Positions 46,436-56,282 of a stretch of DNA of 64,000 nt are shown in pieces. Source of the DNA: Celerinatantimonas diazotrophica. GTDB lineage: Bacteria; Pseudomonadota; Gammaproteobacteria; Enterobacterales; Celerinatantimonadaceae. The stretch is from positions 112,675-176,674 of the forward strand of contig NZ_SMGD01000018.1 in the NCBI RefSeq assembly GCF_004339545.1, read 5' to 3'. Numbering within the stretch: position 1 is the stretch's first letter; every line of letters starts with the position of its first letter. Position numbers and translations under genes: made by a program. The notes under the pieces were generated by a model, which saw only the letters and a list, made by a program, of their open reading frames with translations, made no database searches and was not told where the DNA came from.

Positions 46436-46449
46436 ATGATTTAGATCAA
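46436..46449. promoter_or_regulatory. Second, near-perfect FNR-type box
   Basis: ATGATTTAGATCAA, one mismatch from consensus, lies next to the 3' end of cmoM. Together with the perfect box it supports control of cydABXDC by FNR; ArcA sites may also be present but I cannot fix them. Confidence 0.45.
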
Positions 46450-46450
46450 T

Positions 46451-47218
46451 TTATTTAGAGTTTTTTGCAATGATATGAATATATCGACCGAGTTCAATAT
46501 AAGTGGAGTGGGTTGAATATTGAAGCTCCATCTCAATCAATTCTGAATCGCTAAACTGTTCTTTAGCTCCCGCCTTTAGATAGTCGTGAATGACTCGAAC
46601 ACCACTGGTATGGAGTAGGTTGAACTGCCATTGGTTAATAATCCAGTGTTTAATGGTGGATAACGTATAGGCATGTTGCGGTGTAAGGCGGACGGTCTTC
46701 TTGGCTTTGAGGCCATTTTTAATATAACTGAAGTTACCACAAACCAATGCATGAAAGCGTTGTGCTTCTATATTATAGAACATTAATGAAAAATATCCGC
46801 CAGGGCGAATGAACTGCCTAAGCTGATTGAGAGTGGCATGGCCATTCTCTAACCACTCCAGAACGGCATGGCACAAAACTAAGTCAAATTGACCTAATTC
46901 GTCTGGTAAATCTTGAATGGCACATTGGATGAGTTGGATTGAGAGCTTTTTCGAGCTTCTTTGAATATCATCGCGAGCTTTATTCAGCAATTGCTCCGAG
47001 ATATCGCATAAAACGACTTCATGGCCCATTGCTGCTAATCGTTGACTGAGGTAACCAAAGCCGCCGCCAGCATCAAGAATGCGGAGTTTACGTTGTGTTA
47101 ATGCACAGTGTTTTTCTAAATCTCGCATTAAAATAGCAATACGAATTTGTCCCTTCACTGTGCCATAAATATTGCGAGTAAATTTCTGAGAAAGAGTATC
47201 GAAATTCTTATCGCTCAT
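46451..47218 (-). CDS. cmoM: tRNA uridine 5-oxyacetic acid methyltransferase CmoM
   Basis: CmoM (SmtA) methylates cmo5U34 to mcmo5U34 in several tRNAs using SAM. The 255-residue protein starts MSDKNFDTLSQKFTRNIYGT, matching E. coli CmoM. It has the SAM motif LDAGGGFGYLS, LCHAVLEWL and SLMFYN, and ends with YIELGRYIHI. The open frame begins 18 codons earlier, but this ATG gives the family start. otsA lies upstream on the same strand, with a hairpin between. Confidence 0.9.
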   Translation of the reverse strand: MSDKNFDTLSQKFTRNIYGTVKGQIRIAILMRDLEKHCALTQRKLRILDAGGGFGYLSQRLAAMGHEVVLCDISEQLLNKARDDIQRSSKKLSIQLIQCAIQDLPDELGQFDLVLCHAVLEWLENGHATLNQLRQFIRPGGYFSLMFYNIEAQRFHALVCGNFSYIKNGLKAKKTVRLTPQHAYTLSTIKHWIINQWQFNLLHTSGVRVIHDYLKAGAKEQFSDSELIEMELQYSTHSTYIELGRYIHIIAKNSK

Positions 47219-47287
47219 GAGCAAATAGCCACTAAATCTAGGCACTATAATCGTAACCCAAGGACAATACAATGCTATTTGCGAGTC

Positions 47288-47308
47288 CCCAGTCAGTACT
47301 TGACTGGG
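47288..47308. other. Hairpin between otsA and cmoM
   Basis: An 8-bp stem (CCCAGTCA with TGACTGGG) around GTACT, without a T run on either strand. It may affect the end of the otsBA transcript or be incidental. Confidence 0.3.
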
Positions 47309-47320
47309 AACTATATGATT

Positions 47321-48715
47321 TTAACTTTTACTTAAATCATGAGGGCGAGCAATCAAATCGGCTCGGAAGTTTTTTTGCCAAGCATGGATATTGTTGCGTT
47401 CTAAAACCGTCATCATCTGTTTCCAGCGATCAATCCGTTCATCTAATGGCATCTCTATTGCGTCCGCTAGACTTTGCGCGACAGCTTCGGTGTCGTATGG
47501 ATTGACAATGACCGCTGAATCAAGTTCTGCTGCTGCACCTGCCATCTTCGATAACACCAAAACCCCCGGGTCGTCTGCATCTTGTGCCGCCACAAATTCT
47601 TTCGCTACGAGGTTCATTCCATCTCGTAAAGGTGTTACAAACCCAACATGTGACAGATTATAAAGTGCTAACACGGTGTTACGTCTGAATCCTCGATTTA
47701 AATAACGAAGTGGGGTCCAATCAAAATCGGCATAAGTTCCGTTTACATGCCCGGCAGCTTGATCAATTTGTTGAGCTAATTGCCCATAAGCATTGACATC
47801 CCCTCGGGAAGTGGGTGCAACCTGCATATAAACGATTTGTCGGTGCAATTCGTTATGATTCTTCAATAATTGTTCATAAGCTTTAAATCGATGGAATATG
47901 CCTTTGCTGTAATCAAGTCGATCTACACCAATCAACAGTTTCCGGTCTGCTAATTCTTTTTTCAGTTGTCGATATTCTTGGGAACGTTGCCCACTCTTAA
48001 CAAGCTGTGGCATTTCGTCGGTTTCAATGCCAATTGGATAGACACCTGTTTGCGTCTGATGGCCCATACAATCAATCAATCCCGAAGGTGAAATATCACC
48101 TTTCAATGTGTATCGTATTGATTCATGAAAACCACGTTCATCCGTTAATGTGTGAAATCCAAGTAAATCATAATGGAGCATTTCTAATAGCAAATCATGG
48201 TGATCAGGAAGTGCTCGTAATAAATCTAATGGTGGAAAAGGGGTGTGCAAGAAAAATCCAATCGGGGATTTTACACCTGCTTCTCTCAGCATTCTGGCCA
48301 TCGGGATCAATTGATAATCATGGATCCAGATTGTGTCATCTTCTTTCAGATAAGGGAGTAAATGGTCAACGTATTTACGGTTAACACCTAAATAGCCCAT
48401 TCGAAAGTGATGGCGATAATTCATCAAATCTGGACGTTGGTGAAATAACGGCCATAACACACTATTGGCATAGCCACGGTAAAAGTTGTTGTATTCATTT
48501 TGCCGTAATCCAATAGTGACAAAGTCGATATTTTTCCGTCTCTCTTGTCTTATTTCTGAAACTGGGCGATTTTCAATTCGTCCGTTCCAGCCAAACCAAA
48601 GCCCACCGGCTTCAGCCATCGCCGCAAGTACTCCAACAGCTAACCCTCCCTGAGCGCCTTTGCTTAGAGATTCTGGCCTTGCGACTCGATTGGATACAAT
48701 GACAAGTCGACTCAT
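47321..48715 (-). CDS. otsA: Trehalose-6-phosphate synthase OtsA
   Basis: GT20 glycosyltransferase that joins UDP-glucose and glucose-6-phosphate. The 464-residue protein has SRLVIVSNRVA and the glycine-rich GGLAVGVLAAM near the N-terminus. It also has IWIHDYQLIPMA, GFFLHTPFPP and VDRLDYSKGI, and the donor-site TPLRDGMNLVAKEFVA. Length matches E. coli (474). It overlaps the end of the GH15 gene by 4 bases and is last in otsB-GH15-otsA. Confidence 0.96.
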   Translation of the reverse strand: MSRLVIVSNRVARPESLSKGAQGGLAVGVLAAMAEAGGLWFGWNGRIENRPVSEIRQERRKNIDFVTIGLRQNEYNNFYRGYANSVLWPLFHQRPDLMNYRHHFRMGYLGVNRKYVDHLLPYLKEDDTIWIHDYQLIPMARMLREAGVKSPIGFFLHTPFPPLDLLRALPDHHDLLLEMLHYDLLGFHTLTDERGFHESIRYTLKGDISPSGLIDCMGHQTQTGVYPIGIETDEMPQLVKSGQRSQEYRQLKKELADRKLLIGVDRLDYSKGIFHRFKAYEQLLKNHNELHRQIVYMQVAPTSRGDVNAYGQLAQQIDQAAGHVNGTYADFDWTPLRYLNRGFRRNTVLALYNLSHVGFVTPLRDGMNLVAKEFVAAQDADDPGVLVLSKMAGAAAELDSAVIVNPYDTEAVAQSLADAIEMPLDERIDRWKQMMTVLERNNIHAWQKNFRADLIARPHDLSKS

Positions 48716-50508
48716 AGTTCATCCTCCCAACGTTTACTTAACATTCTGGCACAGTTGATGATGCCAACCATGCTATAGGTCTGTGGGAAATTCCCCCAGA
48801 GCTCGCCGCTGTCGGGTTCTATATCTTCTGAAAGGAGTCCAACATGGTTTCGTCTTTCGAGTAAATCTTCAAATAATTCTCGAGCTTGTTCGTCGCGACC
48901 AATAGAAGCCAATGCTTCGATATACCAAAAAGAGCAAATGGTGAAAGCAGTCTCTGGTGCGCCAAAATCATCTTCAATCACGTAGCGGAATATGTATTTA
49001 CTGCCTGAAGGCCGTAGTTGTTGTTCGATTGACTCGACGGTTCCAATGAAGTTTGGATCATCGCCCTGAACATAGCCCAATGTGCAAGCTAATAGTAAGC
49101 TTGCATCCATCGTGTCGCCCCCCCAAGTGGCGGTGTAGCTGTTTAATTTCTCGTTAAATGCATTTTCCTCGATATCTTTACGCATGGTCTGTGCATGACT
49201 TTGCCAGTATTGTTCCCGTTGGGGGAGTTGTAATTTACGAGCAATCTGCCCGAGTCGGTCGGCGGCTGCCCAACACATCATGCTGGAGAACGTATGGACG
49301 TGCTGGCTGCCTCGCAGTTCCCAAAGGCCGGCATCAGGTTGATTATAATATTGAACAGCTTTTTCTCCGACCGCTTCAAGCAGCTGGAATAAACGCTGAT
49401 CGCCAGGTCGGCGAATTCGTTCATCAAAAAACATCTGTGTTGCTGATAAAACAATTGCCCCATAGACATCATGCTGAATTTGATCGGCAGCCTGATTCCC
49501 AAAGCGAACCGGGCCCATTCCTTGATAACCATCTAACGCATCAATAATGCGCTCTTGCATGTGTTTATCACCATTGATGCAAAATACGGGTTGTAAATAT
49601 TCATCATCAAGTGTTGCCGCTAAATTAACCAGATATTGTAAATACTGTTCCATCGTGGCGGTGATCCCAAGACGGTTTAGAGCATGCACTGTAAAATAAC
49701 TATCTCGCAACCAGCAGAACCGGTAATCCCAGTTTCGTTCAGTATTTCGTGCTTCGGGAATTGAAGTAGTCATGGCAGCGACAATGGCACCTGTATCTTC
49801 AAATGCACTTAATTTTAAGGTGATTGCTGCCCGGATAACCGCATCTTGCCATTCAAATGGAATCGACAGGTTTCTAACCCAGTCCTGCCAGTTGCTCATG
49901 GTTTGGTTTAAAAAACGCTGTGTTAATTGCTTAATCGGCTCTTCAATACTCTCGTCACTTCCAAAAATCAGGTAACGTTCCTGATCCAGAATAAACCATT
50001 TTTCATCATGAATACTGACAACCGATAAATCAGTCGTTAATCGCAGTGACTGAGTTTCACCAATAAAGCTAATATGATTACTGCCTTCAATACGCTGGTA
50101 CGGGACGTTTCGCTCATTATCAGCAGGACGTAGTCGAACTCGGATTTTTGGCGAGCCAATTGGCGTTAAAATACGCATGATAGTAATTGGGCGATGGGTT
50201 CGTCCATATAGCCAGAACCGCGGAGCAAAATCGGTAATGATCAGCCCATTCCCGCGTTGGTCATACAATGTTGTTTTTAAAATAGCTGTATTTTTAATAT
50301 ATTCTTGCTCACTATAGGAAAAATCAGCTACATCAACACCATAAGTCCCTGTAAGAGAGGCTTTATCACCTACTTTGAGCAATGAGGCAAAGACTGGATC
50401 ACTATCAAAACGAGGCATACAAGACCAAACAATTTCACCCATCTTATTGACTAATGCACTAATCGTACAGTTGCCGATTAAGGCTAATTCCAAATTATTA
50501 TCGGGCAT
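48712..50508 (-). CDS. GH15 family glycosidase (trehalase/glucoamylase-like)
   Basis: A 598-residue cytosolic glycoside hydrolase with an N-terminal beta domain (ALIGNCTISALVNKMGEIVWSC) and a C-terminal (alpha/alpha)6 barrel. Typical GH15 segments are RNWDYRFCWLRDSYF, the catalytic-glutamate segment GLWELRG and the second one in LLSEDIEPDSGELWGNFPQ. Members act on trehalose, maltose or dextrins. Position between otsB and otsA suggests trehalose turnover, but specificity cannot be read from sequence. It follows otsB by one base. Confidence 0.88.
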   Translation of the reverse strand: MPDNNLELALIGNCTISALVNKMGEIVWSCMPRFDSDPVFASLLKVGDKASLTGTYGVDVADFSYSEQEYIKNTAILKTTLYDQRGNGLIITDFAPRFWLYGRTHRPITIMRILTPIGSPKIRVRLRPADNERNVPYQRIEGSNHISFIGETQSLRLTTDLSVVSIHDEKWFILDQERYLIFGSDESIEEPIKQLTQRFLNQTMSNWQDWVRNLSIPFEWQDAVIRAAITLKLSAFEDTGAIVAAMTTSIPEARNTERNWDYRFCWLRDSYFTVHALNRLGITATMEQYLQYLVNLAATLDDEYLQPVFCINGDKHMQERIIDALDGYQGMGPVRFGNQAADQIQHDVYGAIVLSATQMFFDERIRRPGDQRLFQLLEAVGEKAVQYYNQPDAGLWELRGSQHVHTFSSMMCWAAADRLGQIARKLQLPQREQYWQSHAQTMRKDIEENAFNEKLNSYTATWGGDTMDASLLLACTLGYVQGDDPNFIGTVESIEQQLRPSGSKYIFRYVIEDDFGAPETAFTICSFWYIEALASIGRDEQARELFEDLLERRNHVGLLSEDIEPDSGELWGNFPQTYSMVGIINCARMLSKRWEDEL

Positions 50509-50509
50509 A

Positions 50510-51250
50510 TTATTCCTCGCAATATAAGCTTGAACTTAGAAATGAAAAAACATCCTGAGGAGATTGTAGGTGATAATCAGCAATTGTTTCGCCTTCACCA
50601 ACTTTAACTGCAATGCCATTATGTTGCTTCACCCATGAAAAGGCATCTTCATCAGTAGTATCATCACCAAAATACCAAGGCGTTTTGTGTGTAAAGTGAT
50701 GGTTTTGCATAAAGAATTCAAGAGCTGATGCTTTATTTACGCCCTTCGGTTTTAATTCTCGGATATATTTACCTCGTTGAATATTTACTCCACTATATTG
50801 ATGCACTAGAGTATCTAAATATTCGTCGATCTTAATTTCTAATTTGGGGTTATTTCGGTAATGGATGGCTGAAGATAAAGGCTTGGCTTCCCATAGCAAC
50901 TGATTGTTTTCACAGAAAGCCTTACATTGAGACATCAACTTATCAGGTAGAGGAGTAACATCAGGGTGAATAACAATATCACCAAACGGAACTTTTCTGA
51001 ATTGCATTCCGTGGCTTCCCCCCATCAAAAGAAGGGGTAAACGGAGTAGTTTATCCAGTGATTCGATGCTTCGGCCACTGATAATAGCAAGCGCATGATT
51101 GGTTTTGCTATCGAGGGTTGTCAATAGGTTGCGCAGTTGCTCTGTTACGACAACTGCATCCGGGGTCGGCTGCAAGTCTACTAAGGTGCCGTCAAAATCT
51201 AAAAACATTGCAGATTGATTTAATATCAATTCAGGCAATTTGTTCTTCAT
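50510..51250 (-). CDS. otsB: Trehalose-6-phosphate phosphatase OtsB
   Basis: HAD-type phosphatase that releases trehalose from trehalose-6-phosphate. The 246-residue protein has the nucleophile motif FLDFDGTLVD, the ISGRS motif, and the metal motif WYFGDDTTDEDAF. Length is typical (E. coli, 266). It is first in the trehalose operon, with a 320-base, very AT-rich region upstream that should contain the promoter; no -35/-10 pair there is convincing. Confidence 0.95.
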   Translation of the reverse strand: MKNKLPELILNQSAMFLDFDGTLVDLQPTPDAVVVTEQLRNLLTTLDSKTNHALAIISGRSIESLDKLLRLPLLLMGGSHGMQFRKVPFGDIVIHPDVTPLPDKLMSQCKAFCENNQLLWEAKPLSSAIHYRNNPKLEIKIDEYLDTLVHQYSGVNIQRGKYIRELKPKGVNKASALEFFMQNHHFTHKTPWYFGDDTTDEDAFSWVKQHNGIAVKVGEGETIADYHLQSPQDVFSFLSSSLYCEE

Positions 51251-51570
51251 ATAACAGCTCTCCAGTTAATAGTATTATATAAACATAACGCGAATTGAAA
51301 AATAAAACAAGTCTGCTAATTTTCCTGGATGTTATGTTCTAAGATGAAAAATAAACAAAAACACTTAATAAATAAATTTAAATATTAAAGATAAAACTAT
51401 ATTAAGGTTAAAGTGAATTAACAATGAATAATAGAAGGTTATTTTTGAATATGAATTAATACTAGTAATTTAATGTCAATTATTGAAAAGATTATATCTA
51501 ATTTAATGATTATATATTTTACTAAATAATCAATTGTTTCAAATAAAGGCCCATTAAAGGGCCTTATTAT
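51251..51570. other. AT-rich intergenic region between otsB and metG
   Basis: No gene is seen. The left part must hold the otsB operon promoter (perhaps stress-controlled); the right part holds the metG terminator. Confidence 0.7.
51546..51565 (-). terminator. Rho-independent terminator of metG
   Basis: A 7-bp stem (AAGGCCC with GGGCCTT) around ATTAAA, followed in the metG direction by TTTATTTG. Confidence 0.75.
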
Positions 51571-53598
51571 TTATTTTACTCTCATTCCTGGTTTGGCACC
51601 ATCATCGGGGGAGAGTAACCAAATATCATCGCCTCCAGGGCCTGCTGCGGCAATCATCCCTTCTGATAGACCAAATCGCATTTTTCGGGGAGCTAAATTA
51701 GCTACCATAACGGTTAAGCGACCTTCTAAATCCTCAGGAGAATAAGCTGATTTTATGCCTGCAAAAACCTGACGCGTTTCGCCTCCTAAATCGAGCTGTA
51801 ATTTCAGAAGTTTACGAGCTTCAGGGACGTGTTCTGCTTTGATGATGCGAGCAACTCGCAGATCAATCTTAGCAAATGTATCATAGTCAATCGTTTCACT
51901 AATTGGCTCATCAATTAATGGCCCCGTTGCTTTGGGTTGTTGCATTTTTGCTAAATCCTCTTTAGAGCTTTCGATCATGGCGTTGATTTTATCCATATCC
52001 ACGCGCTGCATCAGAGGTTTAAATGAATTTATAGCCTGACCAAAGATAGGCTGATGAATTCCTTCCCAAGTGAGTTTGGAATTGAGTAACTGTTCAGTTT
52101 GCTCACCGAGCTCTGGAAGCACAGGTTTAAGATAGGTAATGAGGATTCGGAATAGTTCAATGGCTAATGAACAAACCTGATGAGCCTGTTCTAAAGTTTC
52201 GTCATTTTTTACTAACTGCCATGGAGCCTGTTCCGCAATAAATTGGTTGGCTTTATCAGCCAGAGCCATGATTTCACGAATGGCTTTGCCAAATTCACGC
52301 GTTTCGTAAAATTGTGCAATTGTTTCTTCGGCAGCAACAAATACAGAAAGTAACTGTGGATTTATATTCTCTTGGGACAGTTTACCGTCAAACCGTTTTT
52401 TTATAAATCCGGCGGTTCGGCTGGCAATATTTATGACTTTACCCACTAAATCAGCATTAACTCGCTGAGCAAAATCTTCAAGATTTAAATCCAAGTCATC
52501 GATCCGACTATTGAGTTTAGCGGCATAATAGTACCGCAGATAGGCTGGATCGAGATGTTTTAGATAAGTTGAAGCTTGAATAAATGTCCCCTTAGATTTG
52601 GACATTTTTTCGCCGTTTACGGTGACATAACCATGTGCAAAGATATTAGTTGGTTTGCGATAGCCAGCACCATCAAGCATTGCAGGCCAAAATAAGCCAT
52701 GGAAATAGATAATGTCTTTGCCAATAAAGTGATAAACCTCAGCAGTGGAGTCTTGTTTCCAAAATTGGTCAAAATCAACATCATGCTGAGCGCAGTAATT
52801 TTTAAATGCGCCCATATAGCCAATTGGGGCATCTAGCCAGACATAAAAATATTTGCCCGGAGCGTCGGGAATTTCAAAGCCAAAATAAGGCGAATCTCGG
52901 CTAATATCCCATTGCTGGAGACCTTGCTCGAACCACTCGCGCAGTTTGTTTGCGATTCCTGCTTGAAGTGAGCCAGAATCGATCCACTCTTTGAGCATTG
53001 TTTCAAATGCTGGCAGGTCAAAGAAATAATGTTCCGATTCACGGAGAATTGGCGTTGCCCCAGAAACCACTGAGTGAGGGTTGATTAATTCTGTCGGGCT
53101 ATATGTTGCACCACAGGAATCACAGTTATCACCATATTGGTCATCTGAACCACAACTTGGGCAAGTTCCTTTAACAAAACGGTCCGGTAAAAACATCTGT
53201 TTTTCCGGATCATAAAGCTGAGAGATAGTACGAGTTTTGATATAACCGTTATCGCGCAGCATTTTATAAATATGTTCAGAATAAAGGCGGTTTTCTTCAC
53301 TATGAGTAGAGTAATAATTGTCAAAACCGATGCGAAAGCCAGAAAAGTCAGCTATATGTTCTTGACGAACTTGGTTAATAAGTTCTTCTGGTTTGATCCC
53401 AAGTTGTTGAGCTTTAAGCATAATAGGAGTGCCGTGAGCATCATCGGCACAGATATGATAACAGCTGTGCCCTCGCAGACGTTGGAAACGAACCCAAATA
53501 TCAGTTTGAATGTGTTCGAGCAGGTGACCTAAGTGAATGGCGCCATTTGCATATGGCAGAGCACTTGTCACAAGTATTTGTCGTTTTGTCGTTGTCAT
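51571..53598 (-). CDS. metG: Methionyl-tRNA synthetase
   Basis: Class I synthetase charging initiator and elongator tRNA-Met. The 675-residue protein has the HIGH-type [14 protein letters not shown] and a zinc knuckle with two CxxC pairs ([18 protein letters not shown]). It also has KMSKSKGTF, an anticodon-binding helical domain, and a C-terminal EMAPII-like tRNA-binding domain starting at [15 protein letters not shown]. Length and layout match E. coli (677). It is divergent from mrp, as in many relatives. Confidence 0.97.
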   Translation of the reverse strand: MTTTKRQILVTSALPYANGAIHLGHLLEHIQTDIWVRFQRLRGHSCYHICADDAHGTPIMLKAQQLGIKPEELINQVRQEHIADFSGFRIGFDNYYSTHSEENRLYSEHIYKMLRDNGYIKTRTISQLYDPEKQMFLPDRFVKGTCPSCGSDDQYGDNCDSCGATYSPTELINPHSVVSGATPILRESEHYFFDLPAFETMLKEWIDSGSLQAGIANKLREWFEQGLQQWDISRDSPYFGFEIPDAPGKYFYVWLDAPIGYMGAFKNYCAQHDVDFDQFWKQDSTAEVYHFIGKDIIYFHGLFWPAMLDGAGYRKPTNIFAHGYVTVNGEKMSKSKGTFIQASTYLKHLDPAYLRYYYAAKLNSRIDDLDLNLEDFAQRVNADLVGKVINIASRTAGFIKKRFDGKLSQENINPQLLSVFVAAEETIAQFYETREFGKAIREIMALADKANQFIAEQAPWQLVKNDETLEQAHQVCSLAIELFRILITYLKPVLPELGEQTEQLLNSKLTWEGIHQPIFGQAINSFKPLMQRVDMDKINAMIESSKEDLAKMQQPKATGPLIDEPISETIDYDTFAKIDLRVARIIKAEHVPEARKLLKLQLDLGGETRQVFAGIKSAYSPEDLEGRLTVMVANLAPRKMRFGLSEGMIAAAGPGGDDIWLLSPDDGAKPGMRVK

Positions 53599-53840
53599 GC
53601 TGGTTTAACTACTGTAATTAAAAAAGAAAGTTACGCTATTGGTTAATATTCACGTGAATCATAAGCAAAGCCCCTACCAAATAGTTGTTGATAGGTCTGC
53701 GGTGAGACCGTTCGATACCTTGTAATTGAGTGATACCCTTGGGACGACCCGTATATCATGACGAAAATATTTGATCTGACATCCTACCTGATTGGACCAA
53801 GTTTTCCTAGCCACCCCATCGCGTGAATGATGTAAATGCG

Positions 53841-53846
53841 TATAAT
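53841..53846 (+). promoter_or_regulatory. Consensus -10 box upstream of mrp
   Basis: A perfect TATAAT lies 30 bases before the chosen mrp ATG; the -35 is poor (ATCGCG region). It implies transcription from about 53853, excluding the longer GTG start at 53823. The rest of the metG-mrp gap (53599-53840) shows no gene. Confidence 0.45.
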
Positions 53847-53876
53847 ACGTGCAAGCGAATGCAAAAAGGTAATATT

Positions 53877-54893
53877 ATGGAAAATCAGGTTTTTCGACAT
53901 CAACCAGAATATTGGTCAACAACGATTGAGCAATCCGGTTGGTTAACTCGCGATGAGAATAACCCCAATGGGTGGGTTTTTGCACCGCCGTTTTTTTGTC
54001 CACAAGTATATGCATATATTCATGAGCAGTTAGGGGAAGTTCGTTATTCACCTAAAGTGAGCGCAAGGGCTTTAAAAGGGAAAAATCAGACGCCCGTTAA
54101 GGGGGTTAAAAATATGCTGGCTGTGAGCTCTGCTAAGGGCGGGGTAGGTAAGTCGTCGGTGACTGTTAATTTAGCAACGGCGCTAGCTAAAGCAGGAGCT
54201 CGGGTGGGGATACTCGACGCAGATATTTATGGCCCTTCAATTCCGCTATTACTGGGCCTTGAAGGAGCGCAACCAGAGTCCAATGATGGTAAAACGATGG
54301 AACCGCTGGTCGCGCATAACGTCTATGCAAATAGTATTGGTTTTTTGCAGCCCCCCGAAGAGGCGGCTATTTGGCGTGGTCCGATGGCCAGTAAAGCGCT
54401 AATGCAACTTCTTGCTGAAACCAATTGGCCTGATTTGGATTATCTACTAATTGATATGCCCCCAGGCACTGGTGATATTCAACTAACAATGGCACAGCAA
54501 ATGCCTGTAACGGCGAGTCTTGTGGTTACTACCCCACAAGCACTCTCATTAAGAGATGCACATAAAGGCATTTCAATGTTTTTCCATGTCGATGTTCCAG
54601 TGCTCGGAATTATCGAAAATATGAGTTATTATGTCTGCTCGTCTTGTGGGCATAGACATCGGTTATTTGGTGAGCAGGGAGCAGAAATGTTGTCGCAGGC
54701 AACGAAGCTACCGTTGCTAGCTAAATTACCATTTGATCAGAATGTTAACGTATGCAATGAAAAAGGGAATGATCTTCAGCAGCTTGATTGCCCAAGTGCT
54801 GGTATTTATCTCTCTTTGGCTGAGCAACTATCAACACGCCTGTATTTTAATTCAGGTGAACGTGCTGAGCCCATTGCCGTTGAAGTACTCTAA
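53877..54893 (+). CDS. mrp: Iron-sulfur cluster carrier protein Mrp (ApbC)
   Basis: P-loop ATPase that binds and transfers 4Fe-4S clusters. The 338-residue protein has the deviant Walker A SSAKGGVGKSS, ILDADIYGPS, IDMPPGTGD and the cluster-binding YVCSSCGHRH. The N-terminal ~80 residues are a short, diverged version of the MIP18 (DUF59) domain found in E. coli Mrp (369). The chosen ATG is preceded by AAAAAGG and lies after a TATAAT; the open frame starts 18 codons earlier. A terminator separates it from udk. Confidence 0.93.
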   Translation: MENQVFRHQPEYWSTTIEQSGWLTRDENNPNGWVFAPPFFCPQVYAYIHEQLGEVRYSPKVSARALKGKNQTPVKGVKNMLAVSSAKGGVGKSSVTVNLATALAKAGARVGILDADIYGPSIPLLLGLEGAQPESNDGKTMEPLVAHNVYANSIGFLQPPEEAAIWRGPMASKALMQLLAETNWPDLDYLLIDMPPGTGDIQLTMAQQMPVTASLVVTTPQALSLRDAHKGISMFFHVDVPVLGIIENMSYYVCSSCGHRHRLFGEQGAEMLSQATKLPLLAKLPFDQNVNVCNEKGNDLQQLDCPSAGIYLSLAEQLSTRLYFNSGERAEPIAVEVL

Positions 54894-54935
54894 AGTGGGA
54901 TGGATTCAATTAGAGTACTAATTTAACAAACTGTT

Positions 54936-54966
54936 AACCCCGTACGTTATAAACGCACGGGGTTTT
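54936..54966 (+). terminator. Rho-independent terminator of mrp
   Basis: AACCCCGT pairs with ACGGGGTT around an inner CGTT/AACG stem, followed by TTTT, 43 bases after mrp. Confidence 0.8.
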
Positions 54967-55021
54967 GCTATATGTAATGTAAATCATTTTCAATTAACTG
55001 CTTTTGTATAAATATAATCAT

Positions 55022-55678
55022 ATGTCTAAATCGTCTAAGTGTGTGGTGATCGGGATAGCCGGAGCTTCCGCATCAGGCAAGAGTCTGTTTGCTAAAAGTG
55101 TCTATCAAGAGGTGAGTGATGAAATTGGTGCAGGTTGTATCAGTGTCATCTCCGAAGATTGCTATTATAAAGATCAATCGAATATGTCGATGGCGCAGCG
55201 CGTCCGCACTAATTATGATCATCCTCAGTCGATGGATCATGCGCTGCTTGTTGAGCATCTTAAATTACTTAAATCGGGGACCGCTATCGAGATGCCACAG
55301 TATTCGTATACTGAGCATACCCGTTTACCAACAACTAAGCATCTTGGACCAACCAGAGTTATTTTACTTGAGGGCATTTTGTTGTTTACTGATGAAGCGA
55401 TTCGCTCCCAGATGGATGCAAGCATCTTTATGGACACGCCGTTAGATATCTGTTTAGCACGACGAATTGAGCGAGATGTTCGAGAGCGTGGACGAAAATT
55501 GGAGTCCGTTCTGGCCCAATACCATTTAACAGTTCGGCCAATGTTTAAGCAATTTATTGAGCCTTCTAAACAATATGCGGATGTAATTATTCCTCGGGGC
55601 GGTAAAAATCGTATTGCAATTGATATTATCAAAACGCGAATTCGCCACTTATTAGCCCAATCAGAGGAGAAACACTAA
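55022..55678 (+). CDS. udk: Uridine kinase
   Basis: Phosphorylates uridine and cytidine in pyrimidine salvage. The 218-residue protein has the P-loop [20 protein letters not shown], and YDHPQSMDH, and ends with [19 protein letters not shown], all as in E. coli Udk (213). A TTG six codons earlier also opens the frame. The ATG at 55022 lacks a Shine-Dalgarno and follows a TATAAT (55013-55018) by only three bases. It shares one base with the dcd start (TAATG). Confidence 0.95.
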   Translation: MSKSSKCVVIGIAGASASGKSLFAKSVYQEVSDEIGAGCISVISEDCYYKDQSNMSMAQRVRTNYDHPQSMDHALLVEHLKLLKSGTAIEMPQYSYTEHTRLPTTKHLGPTRVILLEGILLFTDEAIRSQMDASIFMDTPLDICLARRIERDVRERGRKLESVLAQYHLTVRPMFKQFIEPSKQYADVIIPRGGKNRIAIDIIKTRIRHLLAQSEEKH

Positions 55679-56271
55679 TGCGATTATGCGATGTCGATAT
55701 TAAACAGTGTCTGGCTGACGGTCGCATTGTGATTGCTCCTGCTCCTTCTGAAGACATGATTAGTGGTGTCACTGTTGATATCCGCTTGGGTCATGAGTTT
55801 CGAGTATTTAATGATCACACTGCACCGTATATTGACTTAAGTGGCCCAAAGGCAGAAGTTACTGAGCAGTTGCACAAAGTGATGAGTGATGAGATTTACA
55901 TCTCCGATAGTGAAGCGTTTTTCTTGCACCCTGGGGAACTTGCCTTAGCCGCAACTTATGAGTCGGTGACTTTGCCTGATGATTTAGTCGGGTGGTTAGA
56001 TGGGCGTTCATCACTTGCGCGACTTGGCCTCATGGTCCATGTGACGGCACATCGAATTGATCCAGGATGGTCCGGAAAAATAGTTCTTGAGTTTTATAAT
56101 TCAGGTAAGTTGCCATTAGCGTTACGCCCGAAAATGGCTATCGGAGCTTTGAACTTTGAAACATTATCGGGTCATTCGGCCAAACCGTATAATAAACGTG
56201 CCAATGCTAAGTATCGTAATCAACAGGGCGCAGTGGCAAGTCGTATTGATGAAGATGAACAAGCGTCCTGA
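55678..56271 (+). CDS. dcd: dCTP deaminase
   Basis: Deaminates dCTP to dUTP, feeding thymidylate synthesis. The 197-residue homotrimeric enzyme has [15 protein letters not shown], the conserved [21 protein letters not shown] and the catalytic-glutamate segment [10 protein letters not shown]. Length matches E. coli (193). It follows udk directly and precedes asmA by 11 bases, the gene order found in enterics and Vibrio. Confidence 0.97.
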   Translation: MRLCDVDIKQCLADGRIVIAPAPSEDMISGVTVDIRLGHEFRVFNDHTAPYIDLSGPKAEVTEQLHKVMSDEIYISDSEAFFLHPGELALAATYESVTLPDDLVGWLDGRSSLARLGLMVHVTAHRIDPGWSGKIVLEFYNSGKLPLALRPKMAIGALNFETLSGHSAKPYNKRANAKYRNQQGAVASRIDEDEQAS

Positions 56272-56282
56272 GGATTTAAAGC

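Noticed and set aside
49158..49547. 129-codon open frame on the plus strand
   Set aside because: Lies opposite the GH15 catalytic region and has the composition of a shadow frame.
53701..53720. TPsiC-arm-like GTTCGATACC with a nearby GGTCT/AGACC stem
   Set aside because: No acceptor stem, D-arm or anticodon arm could be assembled, so not a tRNA.
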